From contig JBQTHL010000052.1 in assembly GCA_052389915.1 (NCBI GenBank), positions 17,601-81,600 on the forward strand: DNA of 64,000 nt, read 5' to 3'. This DNA comes from Panacagrimonas sp052389915. GTDB taxonomy: Bacteria; Pseudomonadota; Gammaproteobacteria; Nevskiales; Nevskiaceae. Shown piece after piece: positions 18,647 to 27,537 of this stretch. A model generated the notes under the pieces. The model was not told where the DNA came from. It worked only from the letters and a program-made list of their open reading frames with translations, and made no database searches. The position numbers and the translations under genes are program-made. Position 1 is the stretch's first letter; the number at the start of each line of letters is the position of its first letter.

Positions 18647-19380
18647 GTGCGCATCCCGCCGTCGACCGCAATCACCTGCCGCGTGATGTAGCCCGCGGCC
18701 TCCGACATGAGATAGCCGACCAGGCTCGCGACCTCCGCTGGTTCGCCGAGGCGGCGCGCCGGGATGGCCTTGAGCAGCTCGTCGACCGGTACGCCGTCGA
18801 GCATGTCGGTGCGGATCAGTCCCGGCGCGATGCAGTTGACGGTGATGCCGCGGCTGGCCAGTTCCAGCGCCAGCGCCTTGCTCGCGCCAATGATTCCGGC
18901 CTTGGCCGCGCTGTAGTTGACCTGGCCGTGGTTGCCACCCAGGCCGGCCACCGACGACAGCGTGACGATCCGTCCCGGTTTGCGCCGCCGGATCATGGGC
19001 AGCACCAGCGGCTTGAGGATGTTGTAGAACCCGTCCAGATTGGCCGTCAGGACCGAGTCCCAGTCCTCAGCGCTCAGTGCCGGAAAGATCGCGTCGCGGT
19101 TCATGCCGGCGTTGCACACCACGCCATAAGGTGCGCCGTGCGCCGCGACATCCGCCTCCAGCGCTGCTGTCGCCGCCGCACGGTCGGCGATGTCGAAGTG
19201 AAGGATGCGGATTGGCACCCCGGTGGCCTGCACCTCGGCCGCGGTCTGCTCCAGCGCAGCTGACGCGCTGCGGCCGTGCAGCACCAGACTGAAGCCGTCC
19301 GCGGCTAGGCGCAAGGCGATGGCGCGGCCGATACCGCGGCTGGCGCCCGTCACCAGAATCCAGGAGCGTGTGTCGTTCAT
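18643..19380 (-). CDS. 3-oxoacyl-ACP reductase (FabG-like), pigment ketoreductase
   Basis: A 245-residue SDR from the ATG at 19380, which overlaps the DUF3261 stop (ATGA). It has TGASRGIG, VCNAGMN, the Ser in TLSSVAG, YSAAKAG for the catalytic Tyr and Lys, and the FabG-type ending YITRQVIAVDGGM. It reduces the beta-keto group of the ACP-bound polyene in each extension cycle. This is the ketoreductase position of aryl polyene clusters (ApeQ-type). Confidence 0.9.
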   Translation of the reverse strand: MNDTRSWILVTGASRGIGRAIALRLAADGFSLVLHGRSASAALEQTAAEVQATGVPIRILHFDIADRAAATAALEADVAAHGAPYGVVCNAGMNRDAIFPALSAEDWDSVLTANLDGFYNILKPLVLPMIRRRKPGRIVTLSSVAGLGGNHGQVNYSAAKAGIIGASKALALELASRGITVNCIAPGLIRTDMLDGVPVDELLKAIPARRLGEPAEVASLVGYLMSEAAGYITRQVIAVDGGMRT

Positions 19381-20039
19381 GGCAGGGGTTGCGACTCCAC
19401 CGTTAGCGAGTAGCCGAATTCGAAATTGCTGAGCCAAAAACGGCCTCGCCAGGGATCGGCGTTGCCGTAGTGGACTTCCGCCACCAGGCGGCCGTCACGC
19501 CTCAGCCGACGGGTTGCGGGAGTCGGCTCGGCGACCTGCCAGGAAGTATTTGCGAGCGCCTGCTGCAAAGCCGCCAGCGGCCACAGCGCCAGTTGCAGGT
19601 CCGCTAGTACGCGCCTAGCGTCGAGCTGCGATGGCGCTTGCGGGCTCGACTCGGCCGTCAGCGTGTTGCCGTCGTGGCGCAGGCCGAACAAGCGCTGACC
19701 CTGAGCGCTTAAGCCCACCAGGGTCAGAAGCTCCGGACTCACGTTCACCACGCACTGGAAAGCCACGTCTTGTTGGCCGAACGCGCCATGCAGAATTTGC
19801 AGGACACTTTGGCTTGCACCTAGCGTGGCAGGCGCCAGCGGCGGAAACGCCGGAGGCTTATGCAGCGGCATTAGGCTGCATGCTGACAACAGCAAGCACA
19901 CGACAGGCGCCAGCGATGCGAAAGAAGTCCTACGCCAAGAACACGGTCGCGGGCATGGCCCGCTCCTACATAAACCGAGATCCGTAGGAGCGGGCCATGC
20001 CCGCAACAGACCTGCGAAGACGCTCCTCGGGAGGTTCAT
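19377..20039 (-). CDS. DUF3261 lipoprotein of the aryl polyene cluster, REP inserted at its 5' end
   Basis: A 220-residue protein. The ATG at 20039 overlaps the MMPL stop (ATGA). Residues 12-31 are the translation of a REP pair. Only after them does the real signal follow (WRRTSFASLAPVVCLLLSAC, lipobox Cys at residue 54). The mature part (LQILHGAFGQQDVAFQCVVNVSPE, GRFWLSNFEFGYSLTVES) fits DUF3261, a standard member of aryl polyene clusters presumed to help move the lipid to the outer membrane. No ATG, GTG or TTG follows the REP that would leave a full signal peptide, so the long n-region appears real. Confidence 0.8.
   Translation of the reverse strand: MNLPRSVFAGLLRAWPAPTDLGLCRSGPCPRPCSWRRTSFASLAPVVCLLLSACSLMPLHKPPAFPPLAPATLGASQSVLQILHGAFGQQDVAFQCVVNVSPELLTLVGLSAQGQRLFGLRHDGNTLTAESSPQAPSQLDARRVLADLQLALWPLAALQQALANTSWQVAEPTPATRRLRRDGRLVAEVHYGNADPWRGRFWLSNFEFGYSLTVESQPLP
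19947..20004. repeat. REP pair inside a coding sequence
   Basis: Two inverted copies of the GCGGGCATGGCCCGC-type REP at 19947-19969 and 19984-20004, each with the TCCTAC/GTAGGA flank, are separated by 14 bases. Both lie within the first 31 codons of the DUF3261 gene and are read through in frame. Confidence 0.88.
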
Positions 20040-22468
20040 GCAGGCTCCGTCCGCTGACCGGGCCTTTGCAGCACCAGTGCCAGCACAAAGGTGAAACCCA
20101 CACCGACCAACAAGGTCAGGCCGATGGCGCGGATGAAGGGCGTAGCGCTGAAGGCGAGCAGGCCGTAGGACAGCGCCGCGCCCACGGACGACAGCCCGAT
20201 GGCGAGCACCGTGGCGGCGCGCGAGGCGACGCCTTCGCGCAGGAAAACGGCATAGTCCACGCCCAGGCCCAGCACCACGAACAGGCCGAGCACATGGAAC
20301 AGGTTCAGCATGCCGCCGCAGGCGCCGAGCACGGCCAGCGTGAGCAGCGCCGCAGACAGCGGTGCCGCCAGCAGCCGGGCGGCGTCGGCTGATCCGTAGC
20401 GCAAGGCCATCGCCGCACCGACCAGACCGTAAGCGGCCGCCAGCAGCAGCAGCGCCAGCCGGCGGTAGCGACCGAGCAGTTCGGAGACCGCGGCCGCGCG
20501 ATCGACGAACTGCACGCCGGGTAATTGGGCGGGCAGGGATCGCAGCGCGGCGAAGTCGCGGATGCCACTGAGGCTCACGATGCCGGCGTAACCGTTATCG
20601 ACCGAGCCGAGCCACAGATCGCGATAAGGCGCGGACGCGGTATCGGAGAGCCACTCGTCCACGCGCAGCGGCGCCGGGGCCGCGGCGAATTCTGCCAGGC
20701 GCTGGGCGATCAGGTCCGGTGGAAAGCCGAGTTGCTCCATCAGCTGCGGACCCAGGCCGCCAGCGCGATAGACCTGTGCGGACAGCAGCGCGTGGTTGTG
20801 CTGCTGTCGCTGCGGTGATGGCAGCGCGCGGGTGACGGCGCGATAGGTAGCCAGCCCACCGCTGCTCACTTGCGGATCGAGCCATTCGCGCAGTTGCTCC
20901 TCGCGTTCGAGCACTTCTTCCGGGGAGCGTCCCTGCACCAGGAAGAACTGGCTATCGGGCGTGCTACCGAGCAGCTCGCTCACGCGCGCGTCATCCGCCA
21001 ACCGTTCCGGGGCAGCGGAATACAGCAGGCCCACGTCGTCGACGAACTCGATACGGCTCAGGCCGAACAAGGCCAACGCCGCTACCACTACAGCGGCGAG
21101 CCGCTGGCCACGACTTCCGAACCTGTCCACGCTTCGATCGAGCCGCATTGCCCAGCGCAGGGGCAGGGGCTCGCCGCGTCGGGGCCGAGGCGCCAGCACC
21201 GGGTACCAGCACAGCACGGAGCAGCAGGCCACGATCAGTCCAGCGGCGGAGAACACGGCCATCTGGCGCAGCCCCGGCAGCGGCGTCAGCCCCAGGCTCA
21301 GATACCCCAGCACGGCGCAGCCCATGCCCATCGCAATGCCGGGGCCGACGTGGCGCAGCGCTTCGTGCGGCGTCCAGCCCGAGGGCTTGCGAAACTGGTC
21401 GGCCAGGAAATGCGTGGAATAGTCCACCGCCACCCCGATCAGGCCGCTGCCGAACACCAGCGCGATCAGCGTGACCTTGCCGAACACGAGCTGGCACAGG
21501 CTCAGCGCCGCGAGCGCACCGCTGCCCAGCACCAGAGCGCTCAGAGCCAGGGGCCGCAGCGATCGGAACGTCAGCAGGATCATCAGCGCAACACCGACCA
21601 TCGACAGCGAGCCGACCAGCGTGATCTCGGCGCGCGCACGCCGCGCCGCGTCCGCCGCGTGCAGAATCACGCCGGACGAGAGCACCACCGCGCCCTCGCT
21701 GCGTGCCTGCGCCGTTGCGGCGTCGATCACGGGAACGATCCGGTCCTGGGTTTCGGTGGAGAAGGGTTCGGCGCCGATCTGCGCCGCGATCAGCACGTAG
21801 TGGGTGCCGTCCTGCGTCAGCATCGGCACGCCGTGCTCCGGGCGCAGATTGCCGAGCGCTCCGGCCTGCTGTGCCAGCGCGGCCCCGAGAAAATTGAACG
21901 GGTCTTGCGCCACCGGCAGCGCTCGCGGCAGCAGGCCGGGACCGTAGATGTCGGTCAGGGCCTGGGCAAGCAGGGGCGCGGTCTGCCCCGTGAGCAGCAG
22001 TTGGCGCTGCGGTTCGGCCAGAAAACCGAAACGATGCTTGCGGTAAATATCCGAGGGTGCGGAGATGGTCTGCGCCGCATCCACCTCCAGCATCACCTGC
22101 TCGAAGACCTGCGCCGAGCGCAATCGACCCGCCAGTTTCGCTGCGGCCTCGCGCGCCTTTTCCGCATCGGACGCGCCCACCATGAACAGCAGCTTGTGCG
22201 AGAGCACGTTGCTGTAGCGCTGCTGTGCGAGGGCGGCCGCGGGTTCCTGCTCCTGCTCGGGCAACAGCGCGAACAGGTCGGTTTCGATCCGCAGTTGCGG
22301 TACCACGCGCAGCACGTAAAACAACACCAGCGCCGCCATCGCCGCGGTCCAGAGCCAGAAGCGAAAGCGAACGCCCGGCAATTCAGGGCTCAAAACGCTG
22401 GCGCTCGATAGAGCTGAGGTTGGCAAGGGGCTGCGCCGTAGCGTCCAGGTCGATTTCGGTGCGGTCAC
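20036..22468 (-). CDS. MMPL family lipid exporter (RND superfamily)
   Basis: A protein of about 780-810 residues with two repeats of one transmembrane helix, a large periplasmic loop and five to six helices, the MMPL layout. Recognisable parts are GVAVDYSTHFLADQFRKP in the first half and GLGVDYAVFLREG in the second, each with the buried Asp of the proton relay. It probably moves the aryl polyene lipid across the inner membrane. The start is unclear: GTG 22468 overlaps the LolA gene by 86 bases, while TTG at 22393 or 22381 would fit the short overlaps seen elsewhere in this operon. Confidence 0.9.
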   Translation of the reverse strand: MTAPKSTWTLRRSPLPTSALSSASVLSPELPGVRFRFWLWTAAMAALVLFYVLRVVPQLRIETDLFALLPEQEQEPAAALAQQRYSNVLSHKLLFMVGASDAEKAREAAAKLAGRLRSAQVFEQVMLEVDAAQTISAPSDIYRKHRFGFLAEPQRQLLLTGQTAPLLAQALTDIYGPGLLPRALPVAQDPFNFLGAALAQQAGALGNLRPEHGVPMLTQDGTHYVLIAAQIGAEPFSTETQDRIVPVIDAATAQARSEGAVVLSSGVILHAADAARRARAEITLVGSLSMVGVALMILLTFRSLRPLALSALVLGSGALAALSLCQLVFGKVTLIALVFGSGLIGVAVDYSTHFLADQFRKPSGWTPHEALRHVGPGIAMGMGCAVLGYLSLGLTPLPGLRQMAVFSAAGLIVACCSVLCWYPVLAPRPRRGEPLPLRWAMRLDRSVDRFGSRGQRLAAVVVAALALFGLSRIEFVDDVGLLYSAAPERLADDARVSELLGSTPDSQFFLVQGRSPEEVLEREEQLREWLDPQVSSGGLATYRAVTRALPSPQRQQHNHALLSAQVYRAGGLGPQLMEQLGFPPDLIAQRLAEFAAAPAPLRVDEWLSDTASAPYRDLWLGSVDNGYAGIVSLSGIRDFAALRSLPAQLPGVQFVDRAAAVSELLGRYRRLALLLLAAAYGLVGAAMALRYGSADAARLLAAPLSAALLTLAVLGACGGMLNLFHVLGLFVVLGLGVDYAVFLREGVASRAATVLAIGLSSVGAALSYGLLAFSATPFIRAIGLTLLVGVGFTFVLALVLQRPGQRTEPA

Positions 22469-23021
22469 CAGCGGCTTCGAATAGCGTCACCTGCTCGATC
22501 TGTTTGCGGCCGCTGAGTGTTGCCTGCTGGAACCACGCCGCCAGCGCGGCATCGCGCGGGCGCAGGCCGAGCAGGAACGAAGAGGGGGGCGATCCGGCGG
22601 GCATCACGAACAGCTCGAAGCTTCGCGCCAGGGTGTCGAGGTCGAGCGCGAACAGCGCGAAGAAAATGGACGAGGCCACTTCTGCGCCAGGTTGCTTCGC
22701 GCTGCTGCGAGACTTCGACTGCTCGAGCAGACCGGCCTTGGTCAGCGTCAACTCGGAATCCAGCGGCGTCTGCGTGTGCCACCAGATTCCGCGGTCGCGA
22801 ACCAGCAGGAATTCGCCGGTTGAAGTCAGCGGTCGCGGAATCTCGCGCAGGAATTTTCGCTGCTTGTAGGTGCCGCGCAGGACCTGCACCTGTCCCAGGT
22901 CGGGCATGGCGGCGCGCAGATCGGTCTGCGCCTGAGCCGGCGTTCGCGGATGCTCGAACACGTCCGCGGCCAGCGTGGGCACGGCCAGCAGTGCGGCGAG
23001 CAGCCAGCACAGAGTCTTCAT
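22383..23021 (-). CDS. LolA-like outer membrane lipoprotein carrier protein
   Basis: A 212-residue periplasmic protein from the ATG at 23021 (ATGA overlap with the glycosyltransferase stop). The signal peptide is MKTLCWLLAALLAVPTLA. The LolA-like fold is suggested by VLRGTYKQRKFLREIPRPL and GEFLLVRDRGIWWHTQTP. This is the cluster-specific LolA paralogue expected in aryl polyene loci, a shuttle for a lipid between the membranes, and is not the housekeeping lolA. Confidence 0.85.
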   Translation of the reverse strand: MKTLCWLLAALLAVPTLAADVFEHPRTPAQAQTDLRAAMPDLGQVQVLRGTYKQRKFLREIPRPLTSTGEFLLVRDRGIWWHTQTPLDSELTLTKAGLLEQSKSRSSAKQPGAEVASSIFFALFALDLDTLARSFELFVMPAGSPPSSFLLGLRPRDAALAAWFQQATLSGRKQIEQVTLFEAAGDRTEIDLDATAQPLANLSSIERQRFEP

Positions 23022-23821
23022 GGCCGTAGCCGCCGCCACAGCAGCCACGGCAGTCGCAGGCACATGCCGACGATCAGCCGCAGATGCATCGCGATCAGCC
23101 GCAGGTTGTCGCGCACCATCCGGAAGTGGGACACGCCGTCGGCTGGATAGGTCACGCGCGTGGGCACGCTCAGCACACGCACCCCGCGCCACAACATGTG
23201 CACCATGATCCCGGTGTCGAAATCCATGCGCCGCCCGACCTTGCCCTCGTTCCAGATCGCCAGCGCAGTGTCCAAGGGGTAAACCCGGAAGCCGCACATG
23301 GAGTCGCGAATCTGGAAGGACAGGGTTTCGACCCAGACCCAGAAATGAGTCAGGTACCGGCCATAGAGGCGCACCCTGGGCACCGACTCGTCGTATAAGG
23401 GAATGCCGGTGATTAGCGCCCGGGGTTGCGAGCGCGATAGTGCCAGCAGCCGCGGCAGATCGTCGGCGTCGTGCTGACCATCGGCGTCGATCTGGATCGC
23501 GTGGGTAAAGCCGGCGGCCAGCGCCTGCGCGCAACCGGTCATCACGGCCTCGCCCTTGCCGCGATTCTGCGCATAGCCGCACAAGTGCACCCACGACGCT
23601 TCACGTTGCGCGATCCCTTGCAGCGCTTCGCGACTGGTATCGCCGCTGCCGTCGTCGACAATCCAGCAGTTCAGTCCGAAGGGCTTGAGTCGTTCGATGG
23701 TGGCGCCGATGGCGGCTTCGTGCCGGTAGAACGGAATGACGATGCAGGGCCGGTAGTCCGCCGCGGCGCCGGTCTGCGCCGAGGTTTCCGCGGTCGCCGC
23801 CGATGATCCGCCGTCGCTCAT
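23018..23821 (-). CDS. Glycosyltransferase family 2
   Basis: A 267-residue GT-A enzyme from the ATG at 23821 (ATGA overlap upstream). Nucleotide-sugar motifs are CIVIPFYRHEAAIGATIERL, WIVDDGSGDTS and IQIDADGQHDADDL. The C-terminal third (GFRVYPLDTALAIW then RVTYPADGVSHF) is typical of the aryl polyene glycosyltransferases. It probably adds a sugar during assembly of the membrane-anchored pigment. The acceptor is not known from sequence. Confidence 0.9.
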   Translation of the reverse strand: MSDGGSSAATAETSAQTGAAADYRPCIVIPFYRHEAAIGATIERLKPFGLNCWIVDDGSGDTSREALQGIAQREASWVHLCGYAQNRGKGEAVMTGCAQALAAGFTHAIQIDADGQHDADDLPRLLALSRSQPRALITGIPLYDESVPRVRLYGRYLTHFWVWVETLSFQIRDSMCGFRVYPLDTALAIWNEGKVGRRMDFDTGIMVHMLWRGVRVLSVPTRVTYPADGVSHFRMVRDNLRLIAMHLRLIVGMCLRLPWLLWRRLRP

Positions 23822-24660
23822 GAGGCCGGCGCCGCTCTTGCGTCGCCGGGCGCACGCGAAGTCGCTGCAGTGGGCAGCGGCGCGGAGCCGCCGGTGCGCG
23901 CGGCGAAATATGCGGCCAGGTGACGGGTCACTCGGCGCGCAGCCATCGACGGGGGCTCGCCCGGCACCACCAATCCGGCCAGGCGGATCGGCTCGTCCAC
24001 GGTGATGCACCAGTGCGGGCGGCATGGCGGCACCCGGTACCAGACATCGGACTTGGTCAGCCAGGTCGGCTGGCACACGATGGTCACCGGTAGCAGGTCA
24101 CAGCCGGAAGCCAGCGCGATGTGCGCCGCGCCGCGCTGCATCTTCAGCGGCTGGCCCTGCACGCTGCGCGTGCCCTCGGGGAAAACCAGCAGGGAGTCGC
24201 CGGCGCGCAAGGACGCGGCGCAGTTTTCCACCAGGCTCTTGGGACTGCCGTTGGGGATGTAATCGGCCCAGCGCACCGGCGCCCGCAGGAGCGGGTTGCG
24301 CAGCAGCGCGTTCTTGACGATGCAATTCACATGCGGCATCTGCGCGCCGAGGAAAATCGCGTCGATCAGGCTGGGATGGTTGGCCACCACCAACTGACCG
24401 GGCGCGGACAGCTTCTCGGCTCCGTGCACCTCCCAGGTGAGCGCGCCCAGCGCGCGCCACGTCCCGAGAAAACAGCGCGCGCAGTAATGGATGCAGCGGC
24501 GTACGCGCCAGCGGGTTGCCGACTCGTCCGGCGAAGTCAGCCGGACCAGCGGGATCATCGCCAAGTTCAGCACGATGCAGACCAGCCCGAATAGGGTGAA
24601 GCACAGGCCGGTGGCGATCACGCGCCAGGTGCGGTCTGCCCGGCCGCGCCACCTGCTCAC
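23818..24660 (-). CDS. Lysophospholipid acyltransferase family protein (PlsC-like)
   Basis: A 280-residue protein with an N-terminal membrane helix and the PlsC motifs NHPSLID (NHxxxxD) and FPEGTRS. The GTG at 24660 overlaps the chorismatase stop (GTGA). In aryl polyene and xanthomonadin loci this acyltransferase is thought to help attach the polyene acyl chain to a glycerol or phospholipid backbone. Confidence 0.9.
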   Translation of the reverse strand: MSRWRGRADRTWRVIATGLCFTLFGLVCIVLNLAMIPLVRLTSPDESATRWRVRRCIHYCARCFLGTWRALGALTWEVHGAEKLSAPGQLVVANHPSLIDAIFLGAQMPHVNCIVKNALLRNPLLRAPVRWADYIPNGSPKSLVENCAASLRAGDSLLVFPEGTRSVQGQPLKMQRGAAHIALASGCDLLPVTIVCQPTWLTKSDVWYRVPPCRPHWCITVDEPIRLAGLVVPGEPPSMAARRVTRHLAAYFAARTGGSAPLPTAATSRAPGDARAAPAS

Positions 24661-25676
24661 GCCTCGTCCTCCGGGGACGCGGACCGCGGGGACGCGGTGA
24701 ACAGCCCCTCAATTTCGATCGCCAGATCGCGCCGGCAGATATCGCCTGCGAGGAACAGCAGCGGCACGTCCTCGCCGAACAGGTGCCGAGCGTGCGACAG
24801 CAGCACGGGCTGGTGCCAATCCGGACGCACGAACATCTTGAGGCTGGCGGCGCGAAACGGCCCGGCCGAGGGCTTGAGCGAAGCCGCGTGTTGCAGCAGG
24901 GCATCGAAGTTGCGCCGGGTCTCTTCGAGTTGCGCCAGTGCGTCGTCCGGGTGCCGCGACTCGTGACCCACCACGCTGGCGGTCCCCGAGACGAACAGAT
25001 GAATCCCGTCGGGCCAGTGCTTGAGCGTGGCGCGCGAAAAACTCGGGCTCCTGGGGCCGTACTCGGCCGGATAGCGGAAGGCGCTGACCTGGCGCGGATT
25101 CTCGACCTGCTCGCCGGGCTCTCGCGCGGCCAGGAAGTACACGGTCATGCCGCTGCCGTGGGTGCCGATCGCGGTGGCTGCGGGCAAGCGGATTTCAAAG
25201 TCGGGCTTGAGTGCCAGGGCATGGCAGCGCCCCTTGGTGAACTGGCGGTAGCGCTCGGCGTCGCCTTCGCCTCGGTTGATGTGTGCCAGAAAATTCCAGA
25301 TGCGCAGCCAGCAGGGATAGCCCAGGCGGCGCAGCAGCAGGTCGATGCGCACGTAGGCGCGCGTGGTGGCGCGATCCAGGTCGGCGATCTCGTGTTCTTC
25401 CAGGTGCAACTGGCCGAACAGCACCTCGCCGTTGTGCGCGTAGCCGAAGCCGTCTGCCCAGGCGTGCTGGACCGGCACGCGGCTGCGCCACACTTCCGCC
25501 ACAGGCACCGTGTCGAACTGCGGCAGCGCAACGTGGACCTGACGCGGATCGGACGACCGGACGGCGCCGGTGCCGAAGCGGATCTGCGCGAGGATGTCGC
25601 GACTCAGGGGCGCGTCCGAATCGGCCTCGTAAGCCACCCTGTAAGAGCAGCGGTAGGTATTAGGATCGGGCGCCAT
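24657..25676 (-). CDS. xanB2: XanB2-like chorismatase (3-/4-hydroxybenzoate forming)
   Basis: A 339-residue enzyme of the FkbO/Hyg5/XanB2 chorismatase family, formerly labelled pteridine-dependent deoxygenase. Typical segments are VWRSRVPVQHAWADGFGYAHNGEVLFGQ, RIWNFLAHINRGEGDAERYRQFTKGR and HLFVSGTASVVGHESRHPDD. In Xanthomonas XanB2 converts chorismate to 3-hydroxybenzoate (the xanthomonadin head) and 4-hydroxybenzoate (also a ubiquinone precursor). It is the first gene of the left arm. Its presence, with no ammonia-lyase, says the aryl starter comes from chorismate rather than from Tyr or Phe. Confidence 0.92.
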   Translation of the reverse strand: MAPDPNTYRCSYRVAYEADSDAPLSRDILAQIRFGTGAVRSSDPRQVHVALPQFDTVPVAEVWRSRVPVQHAWADGFGYAHNGEVLFGQLHLEEHEIADLDRATTRAYVRIDLLLRRLGYPCWLRIWNFLAHINRGEGDAERYRQFTKGRCHALALKPDFEIRLPAATAIGTHGSGMTVYFLAAREPGEQVENPRQVSAFRYPAEYGPRSPSFSRATLKHWPDGIHLFVSGTASVVGHESRHPDDALAQLEETRRNFDALLQHAASLKPSAGPFRAASLKMFVRPDWHQPVLLSHARHLFGEDVPLLFLAGDICRRDLAIEIEGLFTASPRSASPEDEA

Positions 25677-25927
25677 CGGTAAACTCGTAAGCCGCCACGC
25701 GTGCGTGGGCGATGGTCGATAGAGGTATCTTCTTCAAAGATGATAGACGCTGTAGCCGGTGTCGTCTGTTGTCCACCGGACGGAGCTTGCCGTCAGGGCT
25801 CGCAACGGTAGCTGAACGAATCGCCGTGTCGACGCGCGCAGCGCGTGAAGTCGGCGTTCGAGCGGTAACATATCGTGGTGGGGGGCCACAGTTACAAATA
25901 ATTCGAACGTCGATAAGGGAACAGTTC
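25677..25927. promoter_or_regulatory. Divergent promoter region of the pigment locus
   Basis: The 251-base gap between the chorismatase and ACP starts should hold promoters for both arms. A small hairpin, ATCTTCTTCAAAGAT at 25726-25740, lies near the left end. No confident -35/-10 pair or operator was found by eye. Confidence 0.5.
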
Positions 25928-26206
25928 ATGTCTGTAGCATCCGCCGCCGAGCGCGAATTGGCGCAACTGCTGGTCGCCGCACTCAATCTCGAAAGCGTGG
26001 ATCCGGATACGATCGATCCGGAGGCGCCGCTGATGGGTCACGAGGCCGGCGGGCTGGGACTGGATTCGATCGACGCCCTGGAAATCGCGCTGACCGTGGA
26101 GCAGAACCACGGCGTGGAACTGCGCACCGACGACGAGAACATCACGCAGATTTTCGGCTCCCTGCGTGCGCTCAGCGCGCATGTGCAGACCCATCGCAAG
26201 AAGTGA
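25928..26206 (+). CDS. Acyl carrier protein of the aryl polyene synthase
   Basis: A 92-residue ACP with the phosphopantetheine site LGLDSIDALEI (Ser of DSI). GGGAAC precedes the ATG. It carries the starter and growing polyene chain. It is the only ACP seen in the locus, whereas many aryl polyene clusters encode two. Its last codon overlaps the GTG of the ligase gene. Confidence 0.92.
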   Translation: MSVASAAERELAQLLVAALNLESVDPDTIDPEAPLMGHEAGGLGLDSIDALEIALTVEQNHGVELRTDDENITQIFGSLRALSAHVQTHRKK

Positions 26207-27537
26207 CGCCCAAGCGGCTCCCGCTCATAGCGCCCGACGAGCCGCTGCGCACGGTGGCATGGCGCGGTCTGCGCAGCGTCAGCCAGCAGGAATTCCTGAA
26301 CGACGTGCGGGCGCTGGCCGCCCGACTGCCGGATGCCACGCATGCGCTCAACCTGTGCGAGGACCGCTACCGGTTCATGACCGCGTTCGCCGCGGTGTGC
26401 CTCCGCGGACAGACCAACCTGCTGCCGCCCAGCCAGTCCTCCGGCGTGATTGCCGAAATTGCGGGCGCGTATCCCGGCTGCTATGCGCTGGGCGAAACGG
26501 CTTACCCTGACCTGCCGCTGCGGTGGATCGCGGTGAACGATGCCGAGGCGAGCCCCGACCCGGCGCCGCAAACGGTCCCGCTGTTGCCCGAAGATCAAGT
26601 CGCCGCCCTGGTCTTCACTTCCGGCAGCACCGGCGCACCCCAGGCGCACGCCAAGACCTGGCGTACGCTGGTGCAGACCGCGAGGCTGTCCGTACAACGC
26701 TTCATGCCTGATGGGTATGAAGCCGGACTCGTCGCTACCGTGCCGTCGCAACACATGTACGGCCTGGAGACCACGGTGATGATGGCGCTCGCCGGCGGTT
26801 GCGCGGCACACAGTGCGCGCGCCTTCTTCCCGGCCGACGTGCGCCAGGCCCTGCAGCAAGTGCCGGCGCCGCGCGTGCTGATCACCACGCCGGTGCACCT
26901 GAGAGCCTGTCTCGCCGCAACCCTTTCGTTGCCGCGTCTGCACCTCGTCATTTCGGCCACCGCGCCGCTGGACCCGGAACTGGCGGCGGCGGCAGAAATC
27001 GCGCTGGGTGCACCGGTTCAGGAAATCTACGGATGCACCGAGGCCGGTAGCATGGCCTCGCGCCGGCTCGTCGACTCGCCGATCTGGCGGTTCTTTCCGG
27101 GCATGAGCTTGAGCCGTCAGGACGGCGCGGACATCGTGGACGGTCCCAACCTGACCGCGCCGGTGGTTCTGCCCGACGAGGTGGAGGATCTGGGCGAGGG
27201 GCAATTCCGCCTGCGCGGGCGCAGTGCCGACATGCTCAAGCTCGCGGGCAAGCGCGGCTCTCTCAGCGAGCTGACCGGCCGGCTATTGCGGATTCCCGGC
27301 GTATCTGACGCGGTGGTGTTCGTTCCGGAATCGCTCGCCGACGGCGAAGTGCGGCCGGCGGCGCTGGTGGTGGCGCCGCAACTGAGTGAGTCGCAGATTC
27401 TCGCGGCGCTGGCGCTGGTGATCGATCCGGTGTTCCTGCCGCGGCCCCTGATCCGCCTGTCGCGCCTGCCGCGCAACGCCGTGGGCAAGCTGCCGCGCGC
27501 GGCGCTGCTGGCCGAGCTGGAGCGCAGCCGTGCATGA
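26203..27537 (+). CDS. AMP-dependent acyl ligase activating the aryl starter
   Basis: A 444-residue ANL-superfamily enzyme. Visible are the P-loop FTSGSTGAPQAHAKTW, the EIYGCTEAGS motif, LRGRSADMLKLAGKRG at the hinge and the C-terminal catalytic Lys in PRNAVGKLPRAAL. It probably activates 3-hydroxybenzoate (from the chorismatase) and loads it on the ACP. It starts with GTG overlapping the ACP stop. Its length is short for the family, as usual for pigment-cluster ligases. Confidence 0.88.
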   Translation: MTPKRLPLIAPDEPLRTVAWRGLRSVSQQEFLNDVRALAARLPDATHALNLCEDRYRFMTAFAAVCLRGQTNLLPPSQSSGVIAEIAGAYPGCYALGETAYPDLPLRWIAVNDAEASPDPAPQTVPLLPEDQVAALVFTSGSTGAPQAHAKTWRTLVQTARLSVQRFMPDGYEAGLVATVPSQHMYGLETTVMMALAGGCAAHSARAFFPADVRQALQQVPAPRVLITTPVHLRACLAATLSLPRLHLVISATAPLDPELAAAAEIALGAPVQEIYGCTEAGSMASRRLVDSPIWRFFPGMSLSRQDGADIVDGPNLTAPVVLPDEVEDLGEGQFRLRGRSADMLKLAGKRGSLSELTGRLLRIPGVSDAVVFVPESLADGEVRPAALVVAPQLSESQILAALALVIDPVFLPRPLIRLSRLPRNAVGKLPRAALLAELERSRA

